From NCBI GenBank assembly GCA_947584105.1, contig CANPWK010000029.1, positions 1-10,581 of the forward strand: DNA of 10,581 nucleotides. The letters are read 5' to 3'. The translations under genes and the position numbers were made by a program. Origin of the DNA: an uncultured Bacilli bacterium. GTDB taxonomy: Bacteria; Bacillota_I; Bacilli_A; RF39; UBA660. Under the pieces are notes generated by a model that saw only the letters and a list, made by a program, of their open reading frames with translations, was not told the origin of the DNA and did no database searches. Each line of letters starts with the position of its first letter. Position 1 is the first letter of the stretch. Of the stretch, positions 1 through 6,347 are shown piece after piece.

Positions 1-84
1 TCGGTGCGTTCACTTTTTTTTACATCTCTTTATTTCCTTATTTCATCAAATTTTGATTAACAAAGGAATTTATTCCACATGTTT

Positions 85-177
85 TTACTTTTTAGTACAG
101 TAGGTTGCCAATTTCATACTATTTATATCACTTATCATACTATTAAATTCATCTTCAATATGCATCTTTGTATACAC
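85..177 (-). CDS. Candidate 30-residue small protein, unknown function
   Basis: A 30-codon frame starts with GTG at 177 and stops with TAA at 85. It is preceded by a strong Shine-Dalgarno sequence, GAGGTGAT, three bases before the start, as good as any site in the window. A TGC-TAATAT extended -10 element lies just upstream. The predicted peptide, beginning MYTKMHIEDEFNS and ending LATYCTKK, is hydrophilic, probably helical, has one Cys and a basic C-terminus, and shows no membrane segment or signal peptide. I recognise no family. It is divergent from recU, a position where some Firmicutes carry gpsB, but it does not resemble GpsB. It could be a real small protein, a leader peptide for something beyond the window edge, or the remnant of a decayed gene. 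The main support is the ribosome-binding site. Confidence 0.4.
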   Translation of the reverse strand: MYTKMHIEDEFNSMISDINSMKLATYCTKK

Positions 178-194
178 TTTATCACCTCAAAAAC

Positions 195-203
195 ATATTA
201 GCA
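195..203 (-). promoter_or_regulatory. Extended -10 promoter candidate for the small leftward ORF
   Basis: Read leftward, TG-C-TAATAT forms an extended -10 element. No good -35 lies at 17 bases, which extended -10 promoters tolerate. Transcription would begin around 188, at the Shine-Dalgarno sequence of the small ORF, giving a very short leader. Confidence 0.3.
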
Positions 204-221
204 CGTTTTTATTTACAATAG

Positions 222-251
222 TTGACATTCGACAAAATTAGAAAATAATAG
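222..251 (+). promoter_or_regulatory. Possible upstream promoter of recU-PBP
   Basis: A perfect -35 hexamer, TTGACA, occurs at 222-227. An imperfect -10, TAATAG, follows at 246-251 with an 18-base spacer. It points toward recU and would give a leader of about 45 bases. It competes with the better -10 at 282-287, and either or both could be used. Confidence 0.4.
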
Positions 252-281
252 AACTTAGTAGTTTTTTTTAATAAAATATAG

Positions 282-299
282 TATAATAGTTTTGGTGAT
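282..299 (+). promoter_or_regulatory. Consensus -10 and ribosome-binding site of recU
   Basis: A perfect TATAAT occurs at 282-287, with only a poor T-rich -35 upstream. Seven bases later GGTGAT (294-299) forms the Shine-Dalgarno sequence, placed three bases before the recU ATG at 303. The -10 and the Shine-Dalgarno are so close that a transcript from this promoter would start at or next to the ribosome-binding site. Confidence 0.45.
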
Positions 300-302
300 T
301 TT

Positions 303-848
303 ATGACACTGACCACTAGTAATTATAACTATAAATATAAAAATAGAGGGATGGGATTAGAAAATGATATTAATGTTTCTAATAAATATTATTTAGATAA
401 TAATATCGCTGTTATTTATAAAAAGCCTACCCCTATTACTATTGATAAAGTAAATTTTCCATCGAGAAAGGATGCAATAATTACTGAAGCACATTTTAAA
501 ACACCTTCAACTACCGATTATAATGGTATATATAAAGGAAAATACATCGATTTTGAAGCTAAAGAAACCAAAAGTAAAACTAGTTTTGCACTCAGTAATA
601 TTCATAACCATCAAATAGAACATTTAAGAAAAATTATTAATATGGGTGGCATAGGATTTATTATAGTTAGATTTACATCTTTAAATAAAACATTTTATTT
701 AAGTGCTAATAATTTATTTTCATTTATACAAAAGGAAAATAGAAAATCTATTCCAATTGAATATTTTGAAAATAACGGTTATTTAATTAAAGAAAAATTA
801 AGGCCACTAGTTGATTATCTAGATATAGTAGAAAGGGATATAGGGTGA
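303..848 (+). CDS. recU: RecU Holliday-junction resolvase
   Basis: RecU is a Mg2+-dependent endonuclease that cuts Holliday junctions in homologous recombination and also modulates RecA; it is the Firmicutes counterpart of RuvC. At 181 residues it is slightly shorter than the B. subtilis protein. The family motifs are all visible: NRGM at 14-17, KKPTP at 40-44, STTDYNG at 69-75 and YIDFEAKET at 81-89. In the last two, D72, D83, E85 and K87 form the PD-(D/E)xK-type active site, so the enzyme should be active. The conserved HQ (103-104) and RKSIP (147-151) segments are also present. The ATG at 303 is supported by GGTGAT just upstream. The gene is followed after four bases by the PBP gene, the widely conserved recU-ponA pair that links recombination with cell-wall growth and division. 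It ends in TGA inside the PBP ribosome-binding site. Confidence 0.96.
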   Translation: MTLTTSNYNYKYKNRGMGLENDINVSNKYYLDNNIAVIYKKPTPITIDKVNFPSRKDAIITEAHFKTPSTTDYNGIYKGKYIDFEAKETKSKTSFALSNIHNHQIEHLRKIINMGGIGFIIVRFTSLNKTFYLSANNLFSFIQKENRKSIPIEYFENNGYLIKEKLRPLVDYLDIVERDIG

Positions 849-852
849 TATT

Positions 853-3720
853 ATGGATAAATTTTTAAGATTATACAAAGTGGATATAGCTGTTATATTA
901 ATAAGTTTAATGGCGATTATAATAGGAAGTCTTACAATAGGATTTTTAATCCCATTTATTATCGTATTAATAGTTGATATTATATATTTTGTACCTACTC
1001 TTAGGAATAAAGTAATTCTTTTTATTGACAATACTAATAAAAAGAATTCTACTAAGAATGCTAAACATGCAAAAGGTAATAAAAGAAAAACTATCGATCA
1101 CAAAATTGAAACTAATAAAAATAATCAACAAAAAATTAGTAAAAACAATAAAATGGATAAGAAGAAAAAAAAGAAAATATGGAAAATTATATTTGTAATT
1201 GTTTTAAGCGGTTTTATTCTTGGAATATTATCTATCGTCGCTTTTTGTATATTTATAATTTCTAAAGCACCTGATTTTGATCCAGATGAATTATATGTCA
1301 GTGAACCAACTGTCGTATATGATAAAAATGGTGAAGAATTTGCAAAATTAGGTAGTGAGCAAAGAATACTTCTTGAATATGATGAACTTCCTGAAGTATT
1401 AATAGATGCTATTGTTGCAACAGAAGATTCTAAATTTTTCTCACACAAAGGTGTCGATTGGGCTAGATTTTTAAAAGCTTCTGCTCTACAACTTTTAGGT
1501 CATTCAAGTGCTGGTGGTGCGTCTACCTTAACAATGCAAGCTTCAAAAAACACTTATACTTCTGCGGAAGCTACTGGTATAAAAGGAATTATTAGAAAAT
1601 TTACAGATGTTTATATTTCTGAATTCAAAATAGAACCAAATTATTCTAAAGAAGAAATATTAGAATTCTATGTTAATAGTTATTATTTAGGTAATAATTC
1701 TTATGGAGTTGAACAAGCATCTTTAACTTATTTTGGTAAAAGTGCCAAAGATTTAAACCTTGCTGAAGCTGCTATGATTGCTGGATTATTCCAAGCACCA
1801 AGTAAATATAACCCATATGTGGATCCAGATGCAACTGAAGCAAGAAGACAAACTGTTTTAAAGCTTATGAAACGTCATGGTTATATAAATGAAACAGAAT
1901 ATAATATAGCTAAAAATATGTCTGTTAAAAAAATCATAAAACCGAAAAGTGAAAGTACTGATCCTACTGTTAGTAAATATCAATCATTTATTGATGTAGT
2001 AGTTAATGAAGTAGAAAAAAATACTGGTAACGATCCTTATGTCGTTCCAATGAAAATTTATACTACTATGGATAAAGATAAACAATCTCATATTAATGAT
2101 ATTATGAACGGTGTATCATTTAAATGGGAAAATGATAAAGTTCAAGCTGGAATTGCTGTTACTGATGTTAAAACTGGAGCTATTGTTGCTGTTGGTGGTG
2201 GTAGAAATATTAATGCTGCTGCAACTTTAAATCATGCTACACAAATATCTCGTCAAATTGGATCAACAGCAAAACCTCTATATGACTATGGTCCTGCTAT
2301 TGAATATTTAAATTGGAGTACAGGTATGCCTGATGTTGATGAACCTATTTCATATTCTGATGGTACAGAAATTAATAACTGGAACGGTCAATTTGAAGGA
2401 TTTGAAACTATTAGAACAGCTTTAACAAGATCACGTAATATTCCTGCTTTAAAAGCTTTTCAAGCAAACAATAAAGCTAAAATTACAGAATTTGTTAATA
2501 GTTTAGGACTACATCCAGAAAAGACATTACATGAAGCTCATGCTATTGGTGGTTATACTGGAGAATCTCCTCTTTCTATGGCTGCTGCTTATTCGGCTTT
2601 TGCCAACGGTGGCTTTTATACTGAACCTTATAGTTATACTAAAATAGTTTATACTAAAGATAACGAAGAGGTAGAAAATAAACATGATAAAAAACAAGTT
2701 ATGAAAGATTCAACTGCTTATATGATAAGTGATATGTTAGTTGATACTGCAAAATATGCTTTAGGTGGTTATTCTTATATTAACGGAATTAATTATGCAG
2801 CTAAAACTGGTACAACTAACTATGATTCTAAGACTTTACAAGCTCTAGGATTAACTCGTACTAATGCCGTAAATGATTTATGGGTAGTTGGATTTAATAC
2901 AGAATATGCAATTGGTGTATGGTATGGTTATGATAAAAATAGTTCTGAATATTTTAATAGATTAAATAGTGCCCAACACAGTAGATTATTCCAAGCTGTT
3001 GGTAAAGGTATCTTTACTAATAAAGCTGAATTCTCAAGGCCAAGTAGCGTTAGCGAAGTAACAATTGAAAAGGAATGCCCTACTCCAATGTTACCAAGCG
3101 AATATACTCCTGATTCATTAAAACAAACTGAATTATTCGTAAAAGGTTCTGAGCCAACTGAAACATCACCAAGATTTGCTAAATTAAGTGATCCTACTAA
3201 TTTGAAAGCAACTGCAAATGGCAATACTGTTACTATTAGTTGGTCAGCTGTAAATGTTCCTGAAATCAATACTGATAGTTATTTAAGAAATTATTTTAAA
3301 GATACATTTAGAAATAGTAGTTACTTAAATAACTTTATCAATTCTAGATTAAATTATATAAATAATACTTTAGGATCTTTTGGATATCATATTTATAAAC
3401 AAGAAAATGGTGGAACATTAGTTCATTTAGGATTTACTAATAAAACTAGTTATACAACAAGTGTAAATAGTAGTGGTTCTTATACTTATATTGTTAAAAC
3501 ATCTTATTCTAATTTTACAAATAATGCTAGTAATGGTAAAAGTATTACTATTAGAGCTAATAACGCTAGTAATCCTGATGAAACAATGGAACCAAGTTGT
3601 AGTCAATATGATAATGATTATGAATTAAGCGATGGAAAATGTACTAAGGATACTGAAGAAAAAAGTGCTTGTCCAGATGGATATACATATGATTCTACTA
3701 CAAATAAATGTAAAAAATAA
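853..3720 (+). CDS. ponA: Class A (bifunctional) penicillin-binding protein, PBP1a/PonA type
   Basis: This enzyme polymerises lipid II into glycan strands and crosslinks the peptides on the outer face of the membrane. Residues 12-47 form a hydrophobic stretch long enough for two helices. A lysine-rich linker (48-109) and a further membrane helix (110-137) follow. The GT51 glycosyltransferase domain covers about 150-345, with EDSKFFSHKG (catalytic Glu191), GGASTLTMQ at 221-229 and KEEILEFYVN around Glu271. The transpeptidase domain covers about 395-725, with STAK (nucleophile Ser471, Lys474), SRN at 527-529 and KTG at 651-653, so both activities look intact. A fibronectin-III-like domain (about 779-900) contains a helical-looking insertion (about 803-843). 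The last 40 residues hold four cysteines (916, 930, 940, 953). The extra N-terminal hairpin and the cysteine tail are unusual for PonA. The ribosome-binding site AGGGTGA overlaps the recU stop, so the two genes are probably translationally coupled. Confidence 0.95.
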   Translation: MDKFLRLYKVDIAVILISLMAIIIGSLTIGFLIPFIIVLIVDIIYFVPTLRNKVILFIDNTNKKNSTKNAKHAKGNKRKTIDHKIETNKNNQQKISKNNKMDKKKKKKIWKIIFVIVLSGFILGILSIVAFCIFIISKAPDFDPDELYVSEPTVVYDKNGEEFAKLGSEQRILLEYDELPEVLIDAIVATEDSKFFSHKGVDWARFLKASALQLLGHSSAGGASTLTMQASKNTYTSAEATGIKGIIRKFTDVYISEFKIEPNYSKEEILEFYVNSYYLGNNSYGVEQASLTYFGKSAKDLNLAEAAMIAGLFQAPSKYNPYVDPDATEARRQTVLKLMKRHGYINETEYNIAKNMSVKKIIKPKSESTDPTVSKYQSFIDVVVNEVEKNTGNDPYVVPMKIYTTMDKDKQSHINDIMNGVSFKWENDKVQAGIAVTDVKTGAIVAVGGGRNINAAATLNHATQISRQIGSTAKPLYDYGPAIEYLNWSTGMPDVDEPISYSDGTEINNWNGQFEGFETIRTALTRSRNIPALKAFQANNKAKITEFVNSLGLHPEKTLHEAHAIGGYTGESPLSMAAAYSAFANGGFYTEPYSYTKIVYTKDNEEVENKHDKKQVMKDSTAYMISDMLVDTAKYALGGYSYINGINYAAKTGTTNYDSKTLQALGLTRTNAVNDLWVVGFNTEYAIGVWYGYDKNSSEYFNRLNSAQHSRLFQAVGKGIFTNKAEFSRPSSVSEVTIEKECPTPMLPSEYTPDSLKQTELFVKGSEPTETSPRFAKLSDPTNLKATANGNTVTISWSAVNVPEINTDSYLRNYFKDTFRNSSYLNNFINSRLNYINNTLGSFGYHIYKQENGGTLVHLGFTNKTSYTTSVNSSGSYTYIVKTSYSNFTNNASNGKSITIRANNASNPDETMEPSCSQYDNDYELSDGKCTKDTEEKSACPDGYTYDSTTNKCKK

Positions 3721-3753
3721 AGAAGAAATTTTGGATTATTTCTTCTTTTTTTT
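3712..3753. terminator. Bidirectional terminator shared by the PBP and nth operons
   Basis: An 11-bp perfect stem, AAAGAAGAAAT (3719-3729) with ATTTCTTCTTT (3738-3748), encloses an 8-base loop. On the + strand it runs into T's through 3753. On the - strand it is followed by A and then six T's (3717-3712). It therefore fits an intrinsic terminator in both directions. The end of the PBP stop codon (3718-3720) and the nth stop codon (3736-3738) both lie within the structure. Confidence 0.85.
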
Positions 3754-4362
3754 ATAATAATTACATATTGTTTGCAATCGACAGTTATCACATTCTGGTT
3801 TTTGAGCTTTACAATAATATCTACCAAATAAAACTAACTGATGATGTAATTTATTAAGTTTATCTTTTGGAAACTTACGATTAATCTTTTTTTCAATCGT
3901 TAGAACATCATCATTTTCTTTAGCTATTTTCAATCTCTTACTAACTCTTGCCACATGCGTATCAACTGCAATCAATGGTTCATTATAAAGATTAGCTAAA
4001 ACTACATTAACAGTTTTCCTACCTACCCCTGGTAAAGTTTCTAAATAATTACGATTATTAATAACAATACCATTAGTATCTTCTAAAAGCCTTATAGCAA
4101 TTTCTTTTACATTCACAGCTTTTTTATTAAATGTTCCAATTGGTTTAATAATTTCTTTAATATCTTCAATATCAGCAGAAGCTAAATCTTTTAAAGTAGG
4201 ATATTTACGATATAAAATGCTTGTTACCATATTAACTCGCTTATCGGTTGTTTGAGCACTTAACATAACAGAAATAAGTAATTCATAATCTTTAGTATAA
4301 TTTAATTCACAACGAGGATTTGAAAATAATTGATCTAAATAATCAGTTACTATTTTCATCAT
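3736..4362 (-). CDS. nth: Endonuclease III, DNA glycosylase/AP lyase
   Basis: Nth removes oxidised pyrimidines and nicks the resulting abasic site in base excision repair. At 208 residues it has the normal family length. The helix-hairpin-helix LPGVGRKT (110-117) carries the catalytic Lys116, and VDTHV (133-137) carries the catalytic Asp134. The [4Fe-4S] cluster ligands follow the exact C-x6-C-x2-C-x5-C spacing at 184, 191, 194 and 200. The start is one of two adjacent ATGs (4362 or 4359). No strong Shine-Dalgarno precedes them, and the gene overlaps the end of dnaD by 20 bases, so translation probably depends on coupling to dnaD. The dnaD-nth pairing is conserved in Firmicutes. The C-terminal run of five lysines is encoded by the A-rich arm of the terminator hairpin, so its sequence may reflect RNA structure rather than protein function. 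Confidence 0.96.
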   Translation of the reverse strand: MMKIVTDYLDQLFSNPRCELNYTKDYELLISVMLSAQTTDKRVNMVTSILYRKYPTLKDLASADIEDIKEIIKPIGTFNKKAVNVKEIAIRLLEDTNGIVINNRNYLETLPGVGRKTVNVVLANLYNEPLIAVDTHVARVSKRLKIAKENDDVLTIEKKINRKFPKDKLNKLHHQLVLFGRYYCKAQKPECDNCRLQTICNYYKKKKK

Positions 4363-4978
4363 TTAACCAATCATAATCAAATAATTCTTGCTTTACAGCT
4401 ACCTTTTTATCCTTAAATTGCCTATTATTTCTTAATACATCCTCTTTTGTTTTAATACCTTTTTTATTCCATTCATGTATTATTCTATCAATATATCTAA
4501 AATTACTAACCCCATTATAAGTTGCTTCTTTTAAAGCCAACAACAATATCTCTTCACTATTATCATTTAACCATTCAGACACTATTTCGTATTCCATTGG
4601 ACTAAGTGTTCTACCTAATTCTTTTTCAAAAGTATCATAAATAGTTGATGGTTCATCTTTTTCTTCTTTCATAATTAATAAAGCTAATTTCTCATATAAA
4701 CTATCTAAATTAATGACTTCAGTTTGAACATTATTAATATTCTTTAATTCAATTTTTAATACTCCTTTTTCTTGTAATAATTCTATCATTTCTAATAATA
4801 ATGGTAATTTTATATCCATACTATCTGCAATAATTTTAGGATTATAAATATTACTATTCATAATAAAAATAATAATTATCAATTCTGCTTCATTTAATTT
4901 TAATTTTTTATAATTATAAAGTAATAAATTTGGCAATCTTATATCACTAGTTTTAAGTAAATCAATTATTTTATCCAT
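4343..4978 (-). CDS. dnaD: DnaD replication initiation/restart protein
   Basis: DnaD helps load the replicative helicase at the origin and at restarted forks in Firmicutes. Residues about 13-78 resemble the winged-helix N-terminal domain used for oligomerisation. Residues about 112-183 form the DnaB_2/DnaD C-terminal domain, with the typical ELGR-LSPMEYE segment (120-131) and the YIDRIIHEW motif (162-170) used in DNA binding. The C-terminal FDYDWLN resembles the end of other DnaD proteins. At 211 residues the length is normal. The ATG at 4978 is preceded at 8 bases by GAGGAGGAG, which doubles as the last three Glu codons of rluD. The stop codon is TGA and lies inside nth. Confidence 0.9.
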   Translation of the reverse strand: MDKIIDLLKTSDIRLPNLLLYNYKKLKLNEAELIIIIFIMNSNIYNPKIIADSMDIKLPLLLEMIELLQEKGVLKIELKNINNVQTEVINLDSLYEKLALLIMKEEKDEPSTIYDTFEKELGRTLSPMEYEIVSEWLNDNSEEILLLALKEATYNGVSNFRYIDRIIHEWNKKGIKTKEDVLRNNRQFKDKKVAVKQELFDYDWLNDENSN

Positions 4979-4983
4979 TATTT

Positions 4984-5877
4984 TTACTCCTCCTCAAAAC
5001 TTTTTAAAATATTTAAAAAACATTGTGGTAATTCACTATCAAATTCCATATACTCTTTAGACCTTGGATGAATAAAACCAATCATTTTCGCATGTAAACA
5101 TTGCCCTGTTAAATCTATTAATTTCCGATTCCCATACACAGGATCATTAACAACAGGATGTCCTATATAATTCATATGAACTCTTATTTGATGTGTTCTT
5201 CCCGTTTCTAGAGTTAATTCAATTAAAGTTGCTTTTTTAAATCTTTTTAATACTTTAAAATGCGTAATCGCAGACTTACTATTTATATTTCCTACAGCCA
5301 TTTTTTTACGATTATTCTTATCTCGCATAATTGGTGCATCAATCATTCCAGAATCATTTTGAATAACTCCCCAAACTAATGCAACATATTTTCTTTTAAT
5401 AGTTTTAGCTTGTAATTGGGCTTGTAAAAAATTATGGGCATAATCATTTTTAGCTACCATCAACAATCCTGTAGTATAAGCATCAATTCTATGAACTATC
5501 CCCGGTCTAAACTCACCATTGACATGACTTAAATTTTTACTATGATTAATCAAAGCATTAACTAAAGTTCCACTTTTATTTCCAACTGCTGGATGAACAA
5601 CCATTCCATTTGGTTTATTCACTATAATAACATCATCATCTTCATAAACGATATCAAGAGGAATATCTTCTGCTGTAGCCTTCATTTCATCTTCAATAAT
5701 TTCATAGTTAATTTTATCATTTAAATTAACTAAAGTTCCAGCTTTAACTTTTTTATCGTTTAATAAAATTTTTTCACTTTTTATCATCTTACTTATCTTG
5801 CTTCTTGTTAAATTCAACTTTTTAGCAAGATAAGTATCTAATCTTTCATTTTCTAAATCAACTATTAACGTTTCCAT
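4984..5877 (-). CDS. rluD: RluD-family 23S rRNA pseudouridine synthase (YlyB-like)
   Basis: Enzymes of this family convert specific uridines of 23S rRNA to pseudouridine. An S4 RNA-binding domain occupies about residues 1-60. The catalytic domain follows, with VNKPNGMVVHPA (86-97), GIVHRIDAYTTGLL (126-139, catalytic Asp132), and LETGRTHQIRVHM (223-235). The usual HRLDK/HRIDK core reads HRIDA, so the Lys after the catalytic Asp is replaced; the Asp itself is intact. At 297 residues the length is typical. AAGGAG precedes the ATG at 5877, and both sit inside the end of lspA, giving a 13-base overlap. The lspA-rluD pair is common in Firmicutes. The symbol is by family; the exact target uridines cannot be told from the sequence. 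Confidence 0.93.
   Translation of the reverse strand: METLIVDLENERLDTYLAKKLNLTRSKISKMIKSEKILLNDKKVKAGTLVNLNDKINYEIIEDEMKATAEDIPLDIVYEDDDVIIVNKPNGMVVHPAVGNKSGTLVNALINHSKNLSHVNGEFRPGIVHRIDAYTTGLLMVAKNDYAHNFLQAQLQAKTIKRKYVALVWGVIQNDSGMIDAPIMRDKNNRKKMAVGNINSKSAITHFKVLKRFKKATLIELTLETGRTHQIRVHMNYIGHPVVNDPVYGNRKLIDLTGQCLHAKMIGFIHPRSKEYMEFDSELPQCFLNILKSFEEE
4987..4995 (-). promoter_or_regulatory. dnaD ribosome-binding site inside rluD coding sequence
   Basis: Three consecutive GAG codons, the Glu-Glu-Glu end of RluD, make a near-perfect Shine-Dalgarno sequence 8 bases before the dnaD ATG. The arrangement implies that ribosomes finishing rluD can reinitiate on dnaD. Confidence 0.75.
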
Positions 5878-6320
5878 AATGTCTCCTTAAAACTTTTCAA
5901 AATAATCAATATTACTGATAATACAATATATATATCAGCTAAATTAAATATAGGAAAATTAAACAGATTAATACATAAATAATCAATTACATAGCCATAT
6001 ATAATCCTATCTAAAAGATTTCCTAATACACCACCAATTAACATAGAATAACAAAATATATCAAATTTATTAAGATTACTATTTCTTATTAAAAAATAAT
6101 ATATTAAAATGATAGCTATTAAAGAAATTGCAATTAACAAAATTCTATTCCCTTCTAAAATACTAAAAGCAGCTCCCGTATTTTTAACATACATAATGCT
6201 AAAAAAATTAGGAATAATGTTTATTTTACTAAATACCTCCATATTGGTTTTAACAATAAATTTAATTAATATATCTATACTTAAAAAAATTAAACTAAAA
6301 ACACTAATTTTCTTCAACAT
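5865..6320 (-). CDS. lspA: Lipoprotein signal peptidase (signal peptidase II)
   Basis: LspA is an integral membrane aspartyl protease that cleaves the signal peptide of diacylglyceryl-modified prolipoproteins. From the ATG at 6320 it is 151 residues with about four hydrophobic helices. Family motifs are complete: NTGAAFS (47-53), GGVLGNLLDR (96-105, catalytic Asp104), GYVIDYL (109-115) and FNLADIYI (125-132, catalytic Asp129). A GTG two codons earlier (6326) is in frame, but it lies within the AAAGGTGAT Shine-Dalgarno sequence, so the ATG is the better start. A TATAAT at 6336-6331 abuts that site with no clear -35. The gene follows the terminator of the small membrane protein and begins the lspA-rluD-dnaD-nth operon. 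The stop codon overlaps the rluD start region. Confidence 0.95.
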   Translation of the reverse strand: MLKKISVFSLIFLSIDILIKFIVKTNMEVFSKINIIPNFFSIMYVKNTGAAFSILEGNRILLIAISLIAIILIYYFLIRNSNLNKFDIFCYSMLIGGVLGNLLDRIIYGYVIDYLCINLFNFPIFNLADIYIVLSVILIILKSFKETLWKR

Positions 6321-6347
6321 AATCACCTTTATTATAATATCACAAAT

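Larger units (their letters stand above)
1..302. other. Divergent control region with no large gene
   Basis: This stretch has no long reading frame. It holds promoter-like elements for recU on the right-hand side and a candidate leftward small ORF with its own ribosome-binding site (listed separately). Two short inverted repeats are visible: ATCAAA-T-TTTGAT at 45-57 and GGAAT-TT-ATTCC at 65-76. Neither is followed by a convincing U-tract. The first 30 bases could belong to a neighbouring gene or RNA outside the window, but nothing recognisable is present. Confidence 0.6.

Noticed and set aside
1..30. Start of rnpB (RNase P RNA) on the leftward strand, suggested by synteny with recU-ponA
   Set aside because: Too few bases are visible and none match a conserved RNase P core element; the idea rests on gene order alone.
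45..76. Inverted repeats ATCAAA-T-TTTGAT and GGAAT-TT-ATTCC as a terminator for the small leftward ORF
   Set aside because: Stems are 5-6 bp with 1-2 base loops and no T-run follows, so they are probably chance symmetry in A+T-rich DNA.
79..201. Rightward 40-codon frame opposite the 30-codon leftward ORF
   Set aside because: The only purine-rich stretch upstream is too far from the ATG, and the frame ends in the complement of the leftward ORF's control elements; the leftward frame has far better signals.
819..3827. Leftward open frames inside the PBP gene (819-1031, 1125-1448, 2928-3269, 3618-3827)
   Set aside because: They lie opposite a strongly supported gene, lack ribosome-binding sites and give low-complexity or hydrophobic translations with no family signature.
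303..4978. Mollicute genetic code (TGA as Trp)
   Set aside because: No TGA interrupts any coding frame, Trp codons are TGG, and recU and dnaD end at TGA where protein homology ends.
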